DNA of 64,000 nucleotides from Dyadobacter sp. UC 10 (lineage in GTDB: Bacteria > Bacteroidota > Bacteroidia > Cytophagales > Spirosomataceae): assembly GCF_008369915.1 (NCBI RefSeq), contig NZ_VSRN01000001.1:4026501-4090500 (forward strand). The letters run 5' to 3'. Within the stretch, counting starts at the first letter, position 1. Every line of letters begins with the position of its first letter. This document shows, piece after piece, positions 8,597 to 17,082 of the stretch. The position numbers and the translations under genes are program-made. The notes under the pieces were generated by a model, which was not told where the DNA came from, ran no database searches, and saw only the letters and a list, made by a program, of their open reading frames with translations.

Positions 8597-9649
8597 ATGC
8601 AGTCGGAACAAAAAACATTCAAGCATCCCTATCCCTATTCCCTCGAAATGGGCGGAGAGCTCGCTGGTTTTGAGCTATCATACACCACTTACGGAACCAT
8701 TGACCCGGAAAAGAACAATATCATCTGGATCTGTCACGCACTTACCGGAAGCTCCAATGCGGCTGAATGGTGGGACGGGCTGGTAGGAGAAGGTAAATAT
8801 TTCGATCCGGCAAAACATTTTATCGTTTGCGTCAACGTGCTGGGGTCTGCCTACGGTTCAACTGGTCCACTATCCGTCAATCCAAAAACCGGCAATGCTT
8901 ACTATCGTGACTTTCCGGTGATTACGGTGAGGGATGTTGTCGGCGCGATGGACTTACTGCGGCAGGAAATGGGTATCAGGCGAATTAAAATCTGCATCGG
9001 CGGCTCGCTGGGCGGCCAGCAGGCGCTGGAATGGGCGGTGGAAGTGCCTGACCTTTTTGAAGAACTCGTACTGATCGCCTCCAATGCATTGCATTCGCCC
9101 TGGGGAATTGCATTCAACGAATCACAGCGAATGGCGATCCAGGCGGACCCTACTTTTGAAGATAATCACCCGGAAGCGGGTGCAATGGGCATGCGGGCTG
9201 CACGATCCATTGCATTGCTTTCATACCGTAATTACGATACCTATAATTTCACGCAGGCAAGGGATAACCCCGATCAGATCGACGATTTCAGGGCTTCTTC
9301 TTACCAGCAATACCAGGGAGATAAGTTCGTGAAACGCTTTAATGCGTATTCCTATTGGGTACTATCCAAGATTATGGATTCGCACAATGTAGGCAGGAAC
9401 CGTGGTGGAATCGTGCATGCATTGGGCTTGGTAAAAGCGAAAACACTGGTGCTGGGGATCAAGTCCGATCTACTTTTTCCACTTTCTGAACAACAGTTTC
9501 TGGCCCGCCATATTCCCGACGCAGTTTTTCAGGAAATCGATTCGCTTTACGGGCACGACGGTTTTTTGATCGAATACAAACAGCTCACCCAGGTGATCAG
9601 AGTTTGGCAGGAAACGAACGGACAGTTGGAAATGGCTAAGATAGGCTAG
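8597..9649 (+). CDS. metX: Homoserine O-acetyltransferase
   Basis: Transfers acetyl from acetyl-CoA to homoserine, the first step of methionine synthesis. This is a 350-residue alpha/beta hydrolase with the family blocks HALTGSSNAAEWWDGLVG and NVLGSAYGSTGP. The nucleophile elbow is CIGGSLGGQQALEW (Ser about 137). The C-terminal aspartate/histidine segments are GIKSDLLFPLSEQQF and YGHDGFLIE. The ATG at 8597 was chosen; an in-frame TTG three codons earlier is possible. It is preceded by the SAM-I riboswitch. Its stop codon is embedded in a perfect 14-bp stem-loop shared with the convergent gene. Confidence 0.95.
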   Translation: MQSEQKTFKHPYPYSLEMGGELAGFELSYTTYGTIDPEKNNIIWICHALTGSSNAAEWWDGLVGEGKYFDPAKHFIVCVNVLGSAYGSTGPLSVNPKTGNAYYRDFPVITVRDVVGAMDLLRQEMGIRRIKICIGGSLGGQQALEWAVEVPDLFEELVLIASNALHSPWGIAFNESQRMAIQADPTFEDNHPEAGAMGMRAARSIALLSYRNYDTYNFTQARDNPDQIDDFRASSYQQYQGDKFVKRFNAYSYWVLSKIMDSHNVGRNRGGIVHALGLVKAKTLVLGIKSDLLFPLSEQQFLARHIPDAVFQEIDSLYGHDGFLIEYKQLTQVIRVWQETNGQLEMAKIG

Positions 9650-9660
9650 CCATTTCCAAC
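9625..9660. terminator. 14-bp stem-loop at the metX 3' end
   Basis: A perfect 14-bp inverted repeat (9625-9638 with 9647-9660, 8-base loop) contains the metX stop. No T-tract follows on either strand, so it may be a rho-independent-like terminator without a U-run, or an mRNA 3'-end stabiliser shared by the convergent genes. Confidence 0.5.
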
Positions 9661-9672
9661 CGGATGAATTGC

Positions 9673-10446
9673 TTATTTTTTAGAAATGCTTAGCAGCAAT
9701 TCCGGCTCGTTTGTAGTGATAAAATCCACATTCTTTTCCAGAAACGATTTCAGCATTGCTTCGTCATTTACTGTCCACACGTTCGTGGTCAGTTTTTTGG
9801 CTTTCATGGCAGGAATGTAATCTTCATTCTTTTTGTACACATTGAAATGATAGTCAATACCGTCTAAGCCGGCGGCAGCGATTTCGTCAGGCGTTTTATC
9901 TCCGTTCAGGTACTCCACGTGCGCTTTCGGCGCCAGCTCTTTCACTTTTTTGCAAACATCAAAATCGAATGCGATGTAATCGGTGATGTCTTCAACTTTT
10001 AGCTTTTTGACCATTTCCACACATTTCGTCGCCAGTGCCAGTGATCTTTCCTTTCCCATTGAAGAAGTTTTGATTTCCAGGATCAGCCTGGTTTTCTTCT
10101 GTTTCGCTCCTGCTTTCAAATAAGCTTCCAGCGTCGGCAGCGACTCGCCGTTTTCAAGCTTAATCTTGGACAGCTCGCTTGCATTGGTCTTTTCAATATG
10201 CGTACCCTTGATAGAATGATCGTGCAGCACGAAAATCACCGAATCGGCCGACATATGCACATCGAATTCGCTGCCATAGCAACCGAGCTTGATCGCATGT
10301 TCCAACGCACCGATAGAATTCTCAGTAGCTCCGGTATTCTTCCACGCGCCGCGGTGGGCGATCACTTTGTTCTTATTTTGTGACATACCTTCAAAAGTGG
10401 TAAGGCTCAAAAGGCCCACTGCGAGTAAAGCAAATACTTTTTTCAT
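9673..10446 (-). CDS. Glycerophosphodiester phosphodiesterase
   Basis: The 257-residue protein starts MKKVFALLAVGLLSLTTF with a signal peptide ending near SQN, so it is exported. The GDPD signature follows: VIAHRGAWKNTGATENS with catalytic His-Arg and the Glu, then EFDVHMSADSVIFVLHD. A TIM barrel continues with LILEIKTS and ends with NVWTVNDEAMLKSFLEKNVDFITTN. It would release glycerol-3-phosphate from deacylated phospholipids. The upstream start at 10491 is rejected because the signal peptide begins at residue 16 of that reading. Monocistronic in appearance. Confidence 0.92.
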   Translation of the reverse strand: MKKVFALLAVGLLSLTTFEGMSQNKNKVIAHRGAWKNTGATENSIGALEHAIKLGCYGSEFDVHMSADSVIFVLHDHSIKGTHIEKTNASELSKIKLENGESLPTLEAYLKAGAKQKKTRLILEIKTSSMGKERSLALATKCVEMVKKLKVEDITDYIAFDFDVCKKVKELAPKAHVEYLNGDKTPDEIAAAGLDGIDYHFNVYKKNEDYIPAMKAKKLTTNVWTVNDEAMLKSFLEKNVDFITTNEPELLLSISKK

Positions 10447-10553
10447 TTTAAAAATTTGGACTGAATTAAAAATACCGAAAACTCCGGTCACTTTTTAAAC
10501 GACGACAGAGGCGAAAATTACTCTTTGTATTGCTAAGCAATATTAGCACAATA

Positions 10554-12878
10554 TTAATTTTCCGAGCCCGGAATATGATGTTTCGAAACTGTGATCACAA
10601 CCTGCTTGGAAGTCGGCGTATTACTTTTGTCGGCTACGCTGTCGATCGGCACCAGCACATTCGTTTCGGGGAAATAGGTTGCCGCACAGCCTTTGGGAAT
10701 AGGATAAGCAACTACCAGGAACTTATGCGCAATGCGTTTCACGCCGCCAAAATCATTGTGCAGATCAACCAGACTCCCGTTCTGCAAACCCCGGTCTGCT
10801 ATATCTGCTTCATTCATCAGAATTACCCGCCGCTCGTTATAAATGCCGCGATAACGGTCATTGAGACCATAAATCGTCGTATTGAACTGGTCGTGGCTAC
10901 GGATCGTCATCATCGTTAACTCATCTTTTTCCAACTGGTTGACCGGAATTTCGGCGACATTGAATCGGGCTTTTTGAGACGAAGTATCAAATTTCCCTTC
11001 ACGGTTACAGTTCGGTAGGTAAAATCCCGCAGGCTGCCGGACACGTTCGTTATACTTCTCAAATCCGGGAATAGTACGCTCAATATCTGCCCTGATCACA
11101 TCGTAATTATCAATATACATTTGCCAATTGATCTGGCTGCGTTTCCCCAATGTCGCCTGCGCGAGTCTGCAAACGATCTCCGGCTCGCTCAATAGCATAT
11201 CCGAAACCGGCGGCAAAACTCCTTTTGACATTTGTACTACCCCCATTGAATTTTCGCAGGAAATAAACTGGTTTTCACCACTTCGCATATCCATATCGCT
11301 CCGGCCGAGACAAGGCAGTATCAGCGCTTCTTCCCCGTGCACAAGGTGGCTCCGGTTCAGTTTTGTTGAAACGTGTACTGTCAGCCTGCATTTACTTAAT
11401 GCTTCGGCGGTATATCTGGTGTCGGGAGTAGCTGAAAGGAAATTCCCGCCCATTGCGAAGAATACACCAACCTTTCCTTCGTGCATTGCTTTAATCGAAT
11501 CAACCACATCATATCCATGTTTCCTGGGTGGAGAAAATTGGAAGTTTCGTTCGATGGAATTGAGGAGTTGATCTGTGGGTTTTTCGAAAATACCCATTGT
11601 CCGGTCTCCCTGAACATTACTATGGCCCCGCACAGGACAGGTTCCTGCGCCAGGCTTGCCGATACTGCCTTTCAATAACAATAAATTGGCTATTTCCTTA
11701 ATGGTATCCACTGCATTTTTGTGCTGGGTAAGCCCCATGGCCCAGCAAACGATGATTTTGCTTTTAGTAGCCAGCAAACGTGCCGTTTCCTGAATTTGCG
11801 TAAAAGGGACCCCGCATTGCCATGCCAGTTCTTCCGCGCTGAATGCTTTCAGGTGCGTGACAAATGCTTCGTAACCTTCTGTATTATGCCTGATGAAGTC
11901 CTGATCGAAAACTGCGCCGGGATTACTATCTTCTTCTTTTAAAAGCAGTGACTCAATCGCTTTCAATAGCGCCAGGTCCCCGTTAATTTTAATTTGAAGG
12001 AAAATATCGGTCAGCGAAGCATTAATGCCCAGTACCCCTTCCATTCTTTGCGGGTTGTTAAAACCCATCAACCCCGTCTCCGGCAGTGGATTAATGGAAA
12101 CGATCGTCGCTCCGTTGGATTTCGCTTTCTGTAATGCGGTGAGCATGCGGGGATGATTCGTGCCCGGATTCTGTCCGAGTATCATAATCACTTCCGCTTT
12201 GTAAAAATCGTCCAGCGTTACAGATCCCTTCCCGATCCCCAGCGATTCGCCCAATGCAACGCCGCTGCTTTCGTGGCACATATTGCTGCAATCAGGCAGG
12301 TTGTTTGTGCCAAATTCGCGTACAAAAAGCTGATATAGAAAAGCCGCTTCGTTACTGGTTCTGCCCGAGGTGTAAAACACAGCTTCATCAGGCGAAGAGA
12401 GCCGGTTAAGCTCCGATGCGATTTTTGAAAAAGCAGCTTTCCATGTAATAGGTTGATAATGCGTGCCGCCTGCCGGTAAAACCATCGGCTGCGCAATCCT
12501 GCCCTTGCCGCCAATTTCATAATCAGAGAGCCTCCCGAGCTCCAATACCGAATTTTGAGAAAAAAAATCGGGAGTCAGTTTTTTCTGGGTAGCTTCCTCA
12601 GCCACGGCCCTTGCGCCGTTTTCACAATATTCTGCCACGCCCGAGCGCTCGTCGTCCGGATCCGGCCAGGCGCAGCTCGGACAGTCAAAGCCGCCTTTTT
12701 TATTCAGGTTAAATAACGCCTTCATTCCGCGCTGCATACCGGCTTCTTTGACGATTTTCTCAAAGCTGGAAACAACCGCCGGAATACCCGCCGCTACTTT
12801 TTTGATCTTGCCTTTTTTTAGGCCGGTCAGCTTGTCCGGATTCTCTGAGCCTGGAATGGAAATCGGCGATTCAGCCAT
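10554..12878 (-). CDS. FdhF/YdeP-family molybdopterin oxidoreductase
   Basis: The 774-residue protein belongs to the molybdopterin oxidoreductase superfamily, closest in layout to E. coli YdeP. Near the N-terminus are FDCPSCAWPDPDDE and AEYCENGARAVAEEAT, Cys positions typical of YdeP-type enzymes. The body has the Mo-pterin blocks FYTSGRTSNEAAFLYQLF, PDCSNMCHESSGVALGESLG and LGQNPGTNHPRML. A C-terminal molydop-binding domain includes MTIRSHDQFNTTIYGLNDRYRG. There is no Tat signal, so it is likely cytoplasmic. The substrate is unproven: family members are called formate-dehydrogenase-like, and YdeP is linked to acid resistance. Two bases separate it from DUF7009, and it ends the mobA-fdhD operon. 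Confidence 0.9.
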   Translation of the reverse strand: MAESPISIPGSENPDKLTGLKKGKIKKVAAGIPAVVSSFEKIVKEAGMQRGMKALFNLNKKGGFDCPSCAWPDPDDERSGVAEYCENGARAVAEEATQKKLTPDFFSQNSVLELGRLSDYEIGGKGRIAQPMVLPAGGTHYQPITWKAAFSKIASELNRLSSPDEAVFYTSGRTSNEAAFLYQLFVREFGTNNLPDCSNMCHESSGVALGESLGIGKGSVTLDDFYKAEVIMILGQNPGTNHPRMLTALQKAKSNGATIVSINPLPETGLMGFNNPQRMEGVLGINASLTDIFLQIKINGDLALLKAIESLLLKEEDSNPGAVFDQDFIRHNTEGYEAFVTHLKAFSAEELAWQCGVPFTQIQETARLLATKSKIIVCWAMGLTQHKNAVDTIKEIANLLLLKGSIGKPGAGTCPVRGHSNVQGDRTMGIFEKPTDQLLNSIERNFQFSPPRKHGYDVVDSIKAMHEGKVGVFFAMGGNFLSATPDTRYTAEALSKCRLTVHVSTKLNRSHLVHGEEALILPCLGRSDMDMRSGENQFISCENSMGVVQMSKGVLPPVSDMLLSEPEIVCRLAQATLGKRSQINWQMYIDNYDVIRADIERTIPGFEKYNERVRQPAGFYLPNCNREGKFDTSSQKARFNVAEIPVNQLEKDELTMMTIRSHDQFNTTIYGLNDRYRGIYNERRVILMNEADIADRGLQNGSLVDLHNDFGGVKRIAHKFLVVAYPIPKGCAATYFPETNVLVPIDSVADKSNTPTSKQVVITVSKHHIPGSEN

Positions 12879-12880
12879 AA

Positions 12881-13249
12881 TCAGCAGGTTTGGTTCGGGT
12901 TTTCGTAGTTGTCAGACTGGTCTTCCGCATCATTGTCCAAACATTTGAAATCTTTTTCTACTAACAGATATAACGTTTCCTGCTCGCCGACAAATATGTC
13001 CGAATCGATTCCAATCACATTATTATCCGGCCAGTCTTGCGCGAACGACTCAGGAATAAATATGGTAATGTGCTGATTTTCAAAAGAAGCCGAGAGCTTT
13101 TCGATGGCCGGCTGACTTTTGATCGCATACGCCAGCTCGCCTTGTGGAAAAGCAGTTCGTTCTTCCAGGTAACCCGTGCCGGCCAGCTGTGCTACATCTG
13201 TTTTTGACAAACGATACCGCACTTTATTTTTTTGAATTCTAATTTTCAT
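12881..13249 (-). CDS. DUF7009-like small protein in the molybdenum operon
   Basis: This 122-residue acidic protein has no signal peptide or membrane segment. It begins with basic residues (MKIRIQKNKVRYRLSK), then TDVAQLAGTGYLEERTAF and ends in a cysteine. I recognise it as the DUF7009 type found next to fdhD in Bacteroidota, from memory rather than a search. It overlaps the end of fdhD by four bases (ATGA) and lies two bases before the oxidoreductase gene, so it is translated with both. A role as a small subunit, chaperone or maturation factor of the oxidoreductase is an inference from context only. Confidence 0.7.
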   Translation of the reverse strand: MKIRIQKNKVRYRLSKTDVAQLAGTGYLEERTAFPQGELAYAIKSQPAIEKLSASFENQHITIFIPESFAQDWPDNNVIGIDSDIFVGEQETLYLLVEKDFKCLDNDAEDQSDNYENPNQTC

Positions 13250-14085
13250 AAACCTGTAATCCGGTGATAGCCGGTGTAAACATTAAATCTATCGTTTTTT
13301 AAAAATCCTACCAGCGTCAAATGATGCGCTTCGGCCAGCTTCACGGCCAGGCTGGAAGGCGCTCCTATTGCCGCAACGAGCTCGATGCCAGCCATTAATG
13401 CCTTTTGAATCAGTTCAAAACTTGCCCTGCCACTCAGTAAAAGTATCTTGCCTGCAAGCGGCAACTGATCCGCCAGCAATGCGGCACCGATCAGTTTATC
13501 CAAAGCATTATGCCTGCCCACATCTTCACAAAGATGAAGCAAAGTGCCTTCGTGAGCAAAAAGTGAAGCTGCATGCAACCCGCCCGTTTCTTCAAAAATA
13601 TTTTGTTGTCCCGACAGTCGCGCACCGAGTGTAAAGAGTAATTCCCTGTTTACGTGAAGTGTATTTGGAAGATTGAAGGGCAAAACGGTTGTAATCGCAT
13701 CAATGCTCGTTTTTCCACACACACCGCAACTGGAAGTCGTATAAAAATTCCTTTCGGAAGTATGCAAATTTGGGCTGCAGGAATCGGAAAGTGTAACCAG
13801 TACCAGATTTTCTTCAAATACCGACGATTCAATTTTTTTTATGTCATTGATGGACTGGATTATTCCTTCCGTGAACAAAAAACCTGCGGCGAGTTCGCGG
13901 TCGTTTCCGGGCGTTCGCATGGTAACCGAAATAGTTTTCCAATGCGCTCTGCCAGATTCCTGATATGCAATCCGGATTTCCAATGGTTCTTCCACAGCAA
14001 GAAAGTCCCCCGTTTCGGAAGTTGTCGCCGCGTTTACTTTTGTAATCCGGCATGAAACCACAGAAGCTGGCTGCGTTTTAACCAT
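13246..14085 (-). CDS. fdhD: Formate dehydrogenase accessory sulfurtransferase FdhD
   Basis: FdhD moves sulfur from IscS-type desulfurases to the bis-MGD cofactor of formate dehydrogenase-like enzymes. The 279-residue product shows LAAGFLFTEGII near residue 75, the signature TTSSCGVCGKTS with its two cysteines (about residues 133-136), and the conserved LCEDVGRHNALDKLIGAALL followed by LLLSGRASFELIQKA. It overlaps mobA by eight bases upstream and DUF7009 by four bases downstream, so the operon is tightly coupled. The ATG at 14085 fits the family. Confidence 0.95.
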   Translation of the reverse strand: MVKTQPASVVSCRITKVNAATTSETGDFLAVEEPLEIRIAYQESGRAHWKTISVTMRTPGNDRELAAGFLFTEGIIQSINDIKKIESSVFEENLVLVTLSDSCSPNLHTSERNFYTTSSCGVCGKTSIDAITTVLPFNLPNTLHVNRELLFTLGARLSGQQNIFEETGGLHAASLFAHEGTLLHLCEDVGRHNALDKLIGAALLADQLPLAGKILLLSGRASFELIQKALMAGIELVAAIGAPSSLAVKLAEAHHLTLVGFLKNDRFNVYTGYHRITGL

Positions 14086-14671
14086 TGTATTTTTGTTTTA
14101 AAAACTCAGTAACCCTGGCAGAGTCTTCCGGCGTATCTACCGACTGCATTACGGTTTCATCTTTCGGAATATATTTATCCGCATTTGCATTCCGCAGAAA
14201 AGACTGTAAAGACAAATCACCTGACTTAAAATGCCTGAAAAGATCCAAACCTGTTTTCGAGGAGTACCAGCTCAGCAAAGGTTCATACTTTTCATGCTTG
14301 TTGTAAAAGGCAGCAGCAACAGAATCTTCCTGAATTGAATCGTAAAAAAGTGAAATGTCAGTCTTAGCTAAAAGCGGATAATCGCAGCCAATAAATAGAA
14401 AATCGTTTTCAGGAAAAGTATGAAATGCGGTAAGCAATGCGCCAATCGGGCCGATGTTGGAGAATTGAGGCAGGTCGATCAGCTTTTGATACTCCGTTTC
14501 GATTCTTCCAATTTGTGCTGCATTGCAGGAAATGACCGTCTCGTTGCATAAGCCGGAAAGTAAATCGGCTACATGTTCATATTGAGGCTTTTCAAAATAA
14601 ACAAGCTGACTTTTGTCCGTCCCCATTCTGGAACTCTCGCCTCCGCAAACCACTATTCCGATCAGTCCCAT
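14078..14671 (-). CDS. mobA: Molybdenum cofactor guanylyltransferase
   Basis: MobA attaches GMP to molybdopterin to make the bis-MGD cofactor needed by DMSO-reductase family enzymes such as the one encoded downstream. The 197-residue protein starts MGLIGIVVCGGESSRMGTDK, the nucleotide-binding signature (GGxSxRMGxDK), and has NDFLFIGCDYPLL near residue 95, containing the metal-binding aspartate. It is the first gene of the four-gene operon; the other Moco synthesis genes (moa, moe) are not in the window. The start at 14671 is divergent from the next gene. Confidence 0.93.
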   Translation of the reverse strand: MGLIGIVVCGGESSRMGTDKSQLVYFEKPQYEHVADLLSGLCNETVISCNAAQIGRIETEYQKLIDLPQFSNIGPIGALLTAFHTFPENDFLFIGCDYPLLAKTDISLFYDSIQEDSVAAAFYNKHEKYEPLLSWYSSKTGLDLFRHFKSGDLSLQSFLRNANADKYIPKDETVMQSVDTPEDSARVTEFLKQKYNG

Positions 14672-14753
14672 GCAGGCAGTCTATTAATTTTTAATGCAGA
14701 TTTTGGCAGAGAATCGACTTGAAACTATCGGTCAATTATGTGTAACTTCCTTT

Positions 14754-15797
14754 ATGGAAAAGGGAGATGTTAAGATTATTAATAAAAAACCGATTTATCC
14801 GGTCAGTCCCGAATTGCGGAAATACCTGCGTTTTTATCAGCGGGACGCCCGTTTACCGGTAAGTTACCACGATTTGCTCAGTTTTTATGAATCCTTTCCG
14901 GTAACTGACAAAAATGGAAAGGACACTTTGTGGGAGAGTCCGCTATATCCCTCACATGAACTTGAAAGGCTGCATACAGGTTTGAAAAAGGTTTATGCAA
15001 TGTTGAAAGCTTCCGGAAATCTGCGCATTGTGGAGCATAAGTATATTGACCGTATTGACTATTGCAAATTCGGAAATTCCAATCCTTTCCGGGTGAAAAT
15101 TGTGAACCGGCTGAATGATATTTACGATTATTTCTATGTCAAAAAAGCAGATGCTTCGCGGATATATGGTTTGGAGCTGGAAGAAATATTTTCGCCAAAC
15201 CAGGTTAACTACCTGGTTGATGGTGAGACACTTATTGAAGAACACATTGCCGGAATTCCGGGGGACGAATTTGCCAAAACCCGCTTGCGGCACACGGATT
15301 ATAACCCGATCCGCATTGCGAAGGAGTTCGTAAAATTTAACGAACGCTGCACCATTACGCTGCTGGGCGATATGCGGGCATACAATTTCGTCATGCAGAT
15401 TACGCCCGATTTCGACGACTTTCAGTTTCGGCTGAGAGCGATTGATTTCGATCAGCAGTTTTACGAGGGCAACCTGAAAGTTTACATGCCACAGTTCTTC
15501 AAGGAAAACCTGCCTTATGTAGAACTGGCGATGGAATATCTGACGGACAAAACAGTGTTGCAATATCAGCAGGAAGAACAGTCCTCCATTATGTACCAGG
15601 CGAGAAGCGAGCGGCACCGGCTGAGGGAGCTGCGCGATGTTTCGATCAAGGATAATATCTCAACAGTAGACAACATTCATCAGCTGCGAGAAGGACTAGC
15701 CAGGCATTTCAAAGACAACCATTACCAGCATTGCGAAAGTATGACGGAGATTATTGAGCTGAATATCAAGAATATAATCCGGCAGGTGATTTTGTAA
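14754..15797 (+). CDS. Conserved unknown protein with a possible kinase-like fold
   Basis: No family is recognised with certainty. From the ATG at 14754 the product has 347 residues, soluble, without a signal peptide. In the second half it shows LLGDMRAYNFVMQ followed about 20 residues later by LRAIDFDQQFYEG. The spacing and pattern D-x-R-x-x-N then D-F-D resemble the catalytic loop and metal-binding aspartate of kinase-like folds such as aminoglycoside phosphotransferases; ETLIEEHIAGIPGDEF before it would fit the hinge. This is an inference from pattern, and no Walker-type or glycine-rich loop is obvious. An upstream ATG at 14694 would leave only 22 bases to the divergent mobA start. Confidence 0.75.
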   Translation: MEKGDVKIINKKPIYPVSPELRKYLRFYQRDARLPVSYHDLLSFYESFPVTDKNGKDTLWESPLYPSHELERLHTGLKKVYAMLKASGNLRIVEHKYIDRIDYCKFGNSNPFRVKIVNRLNDIYDYFYVKKADASRIYGLELEEIFSPNQVNYLVDGETLIEEHIAGIPGDEFAKTRLRHTDYNPIRIAKEFVKFNERCTITLLGDMRAYNFVMQITPDFDDFQFRLRAIDFDQQFYEGNLKVYMPQFFKENLPYVELAMEYLTDKTVLQYQQEEQSSIMYQARSERHRLRELRDVSIKDNISTVDNIHQLREGLARHFKDNHYQHCESMTEIIELNIKNIIRQVIL

Positions 15798-15832
15798 AAT
15801 GTCGGTCTTCCGGTTAAATCCCAAGTATTGCC

Positions 15833-15840
15833 TACCTTTG
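15833..15840 (+). promoter_or_regulatory. -7 box of the mnmA promoter
   Basis: TACCTTTG matches TAnnTTTG exactly, 86 bases before the mnmA ATG. No matching -33 element was found at 19-20 bases. Confidence 0.4.
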
Positions 15841-15926
15841 CGGAACAAACCGGGCAGGAACATCTGTTCGGTTGTTTCAAAATCAAACCAAATCGGAAGG
15901 CATTCAACCTTCGGCAGATTACTACA

Positions 15927-17030
15927 ATGAGCAAACACGGACGGATTCTTGTCGCCATGAGTGGCGGCATCGACAGCTCTCTCGCAGCTGTTATGTTACA
16001 CGAACAAGGTTACGAGGTCATCGGAATGACCATGAAAACCTGGGACTACGCCAGCAGTGGCGGGACCAAAAAAGAGACCGGTTGCTGTTCCCTCGATTCT
16101 ATCAATGATGCCCGCAATATCGCCGTTGAGCTCGGATTCCCACATTATATCCTGGATATCCGTGCCGAGTTCGGCGATTACGTGATCGACCATTTCACAG
16201 GCGAATACCTCGAAGGCCGCACACCAAACCCGTGTGTGCTATGCAATACTCACATTAAATGGGATGCTTTGCTTCGCCGCGCCGATAGGCTGGATTGCGA
16301 ATTCATCGCGACCGGGCATTATGCCAATATGCAGTTCAATGACGGAAGATATTATGTCTCCAAAGGAATAGACAGTTGGAAAGACCAGAGTTATGTGCTT
16401 TGGGGCGTGTCACAGGAAAGTCTAGCTCGCACAAAATTGCCGCTGGGCTATTTGCATAAAAGCGAAATCAGAGAAATGGCCAAAGAGCGGGGTTTTATCG
16501 ACCTCGTCAACAAATCGGAGAGCTATGAAATATGTTTCGTGCCGGACAATGATTATCGTGGATTTTTAAAAAGAAGGATTCCAGGTCTGGAAGCAGAAGT
16601 GGCTGGCGGGAATTTTGTTTTTGAAGACGGTACTATTGTCGGAAAGCATGAAGGGTATCCGTTTTATACAGTGGGTCAGAGAAAAGGACTCGGCATTGCG
16701 CTCGGCAAGCCAGCATTTGTAACGGAGATTAGAAAAGAAACCAATGAAGTGGTTTTGGGAGACTTGCCGGACCTATTTCGTGATGGAATGTATGTGGGCA
16801 AACTAAATCTTCAAAAATATGCTTCACTTAAAAAACCTTTAGAAACTGTCACCAAAGTAAGATACAAACACGACGGGACGCCGGCACTAATCGAACAGAT
16901 TGAACCTGATAAAATAGTTGCGCGCTTTCACGATGGCGTAAACGGTATCGCGCCAGGACAGGCTGCGGTCTTTTATGAAGGTGACGATGTGGTGGGCGGC
17001 GGCTGGATATTGAAGAGTTTCCGTCAGTAA
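15927..17030 (+). CDS. mnmA: tRNA-specific 2-thiouridylase MnmA
   Basis: Installs sulfur at U34 of tRNA Lys, Glu and Gln. The 367-residue protein begins MSKHGRILVAMSGGIDSSLA with the PP-loop SGGIDSS. It has the NPCVLCNTHIKW block with the catalytic cysteine, FIATGHYAN, and YEICFVPDNDYRGFL with the second catalytic cysteine. The C-terminal barrel includes FYTVGQRKGLGIALG. I chose the ATG at 15927, which lies 86 bases after a -7 box and directly precedes the PP-loop strand. A strong hairpin follows the stop. Confidence 0.95.
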   Translation: MSKHGRILVAMSGGIDSSLAAVMLHEQGYEVIGMTMKTWDYASSGGTKKETGCCSLDSINDARNIAVELGFPHYILDIRAEFGDYVIDHFTGEYLEGRTPNPCVLCNTHIKWDALLRRADRLDCEFIATGHYANMQFNDGRYYVSKGIDSWKDQSYVLWGVSQESLARTKLPLGYLHKSEIREMAKERGFIDLVNKSESYEICFVPDNDYRGFLKRRIPGLEAEVAGGNFVFEDGTIVGKHEGYPFYTVGQRKGLGIALGKPAFVTEIRKETNEVVLGDLPDLFRDGMYVGKLNLQKYASLKKPLETVTKVRYKHDGTPALIEQIEPDKIVARFHDGVNGIAPGQAAVFYEGDDVVGGGWILKSFRQ

Positions 17031-17031
17031 T

Positions 17032-17061
17032 GAAAATGCCCTGAGAAATCAGGGCATTTTC
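17032..17061. terminator. Perfect 13-bp hairpin after mnmA
   Basis: The stem 17032-17044 pairs with 17049-17061 around a GAAA loop. The arm ends are AAAA/TTTT, so it can serve both mnmA and the convergent lipoprotein gene. Confidence 0.8.
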
Positions 17062-17082
17062 ATTCAAGATATTGTTCAGGAC

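Noticed and set aside
14694..14754. Start at 14694 for the kinase-like protein
   Set aside because: It would leave only 22 bases to the divergent mobA start, too little for two promoters; 14754 is preferred.
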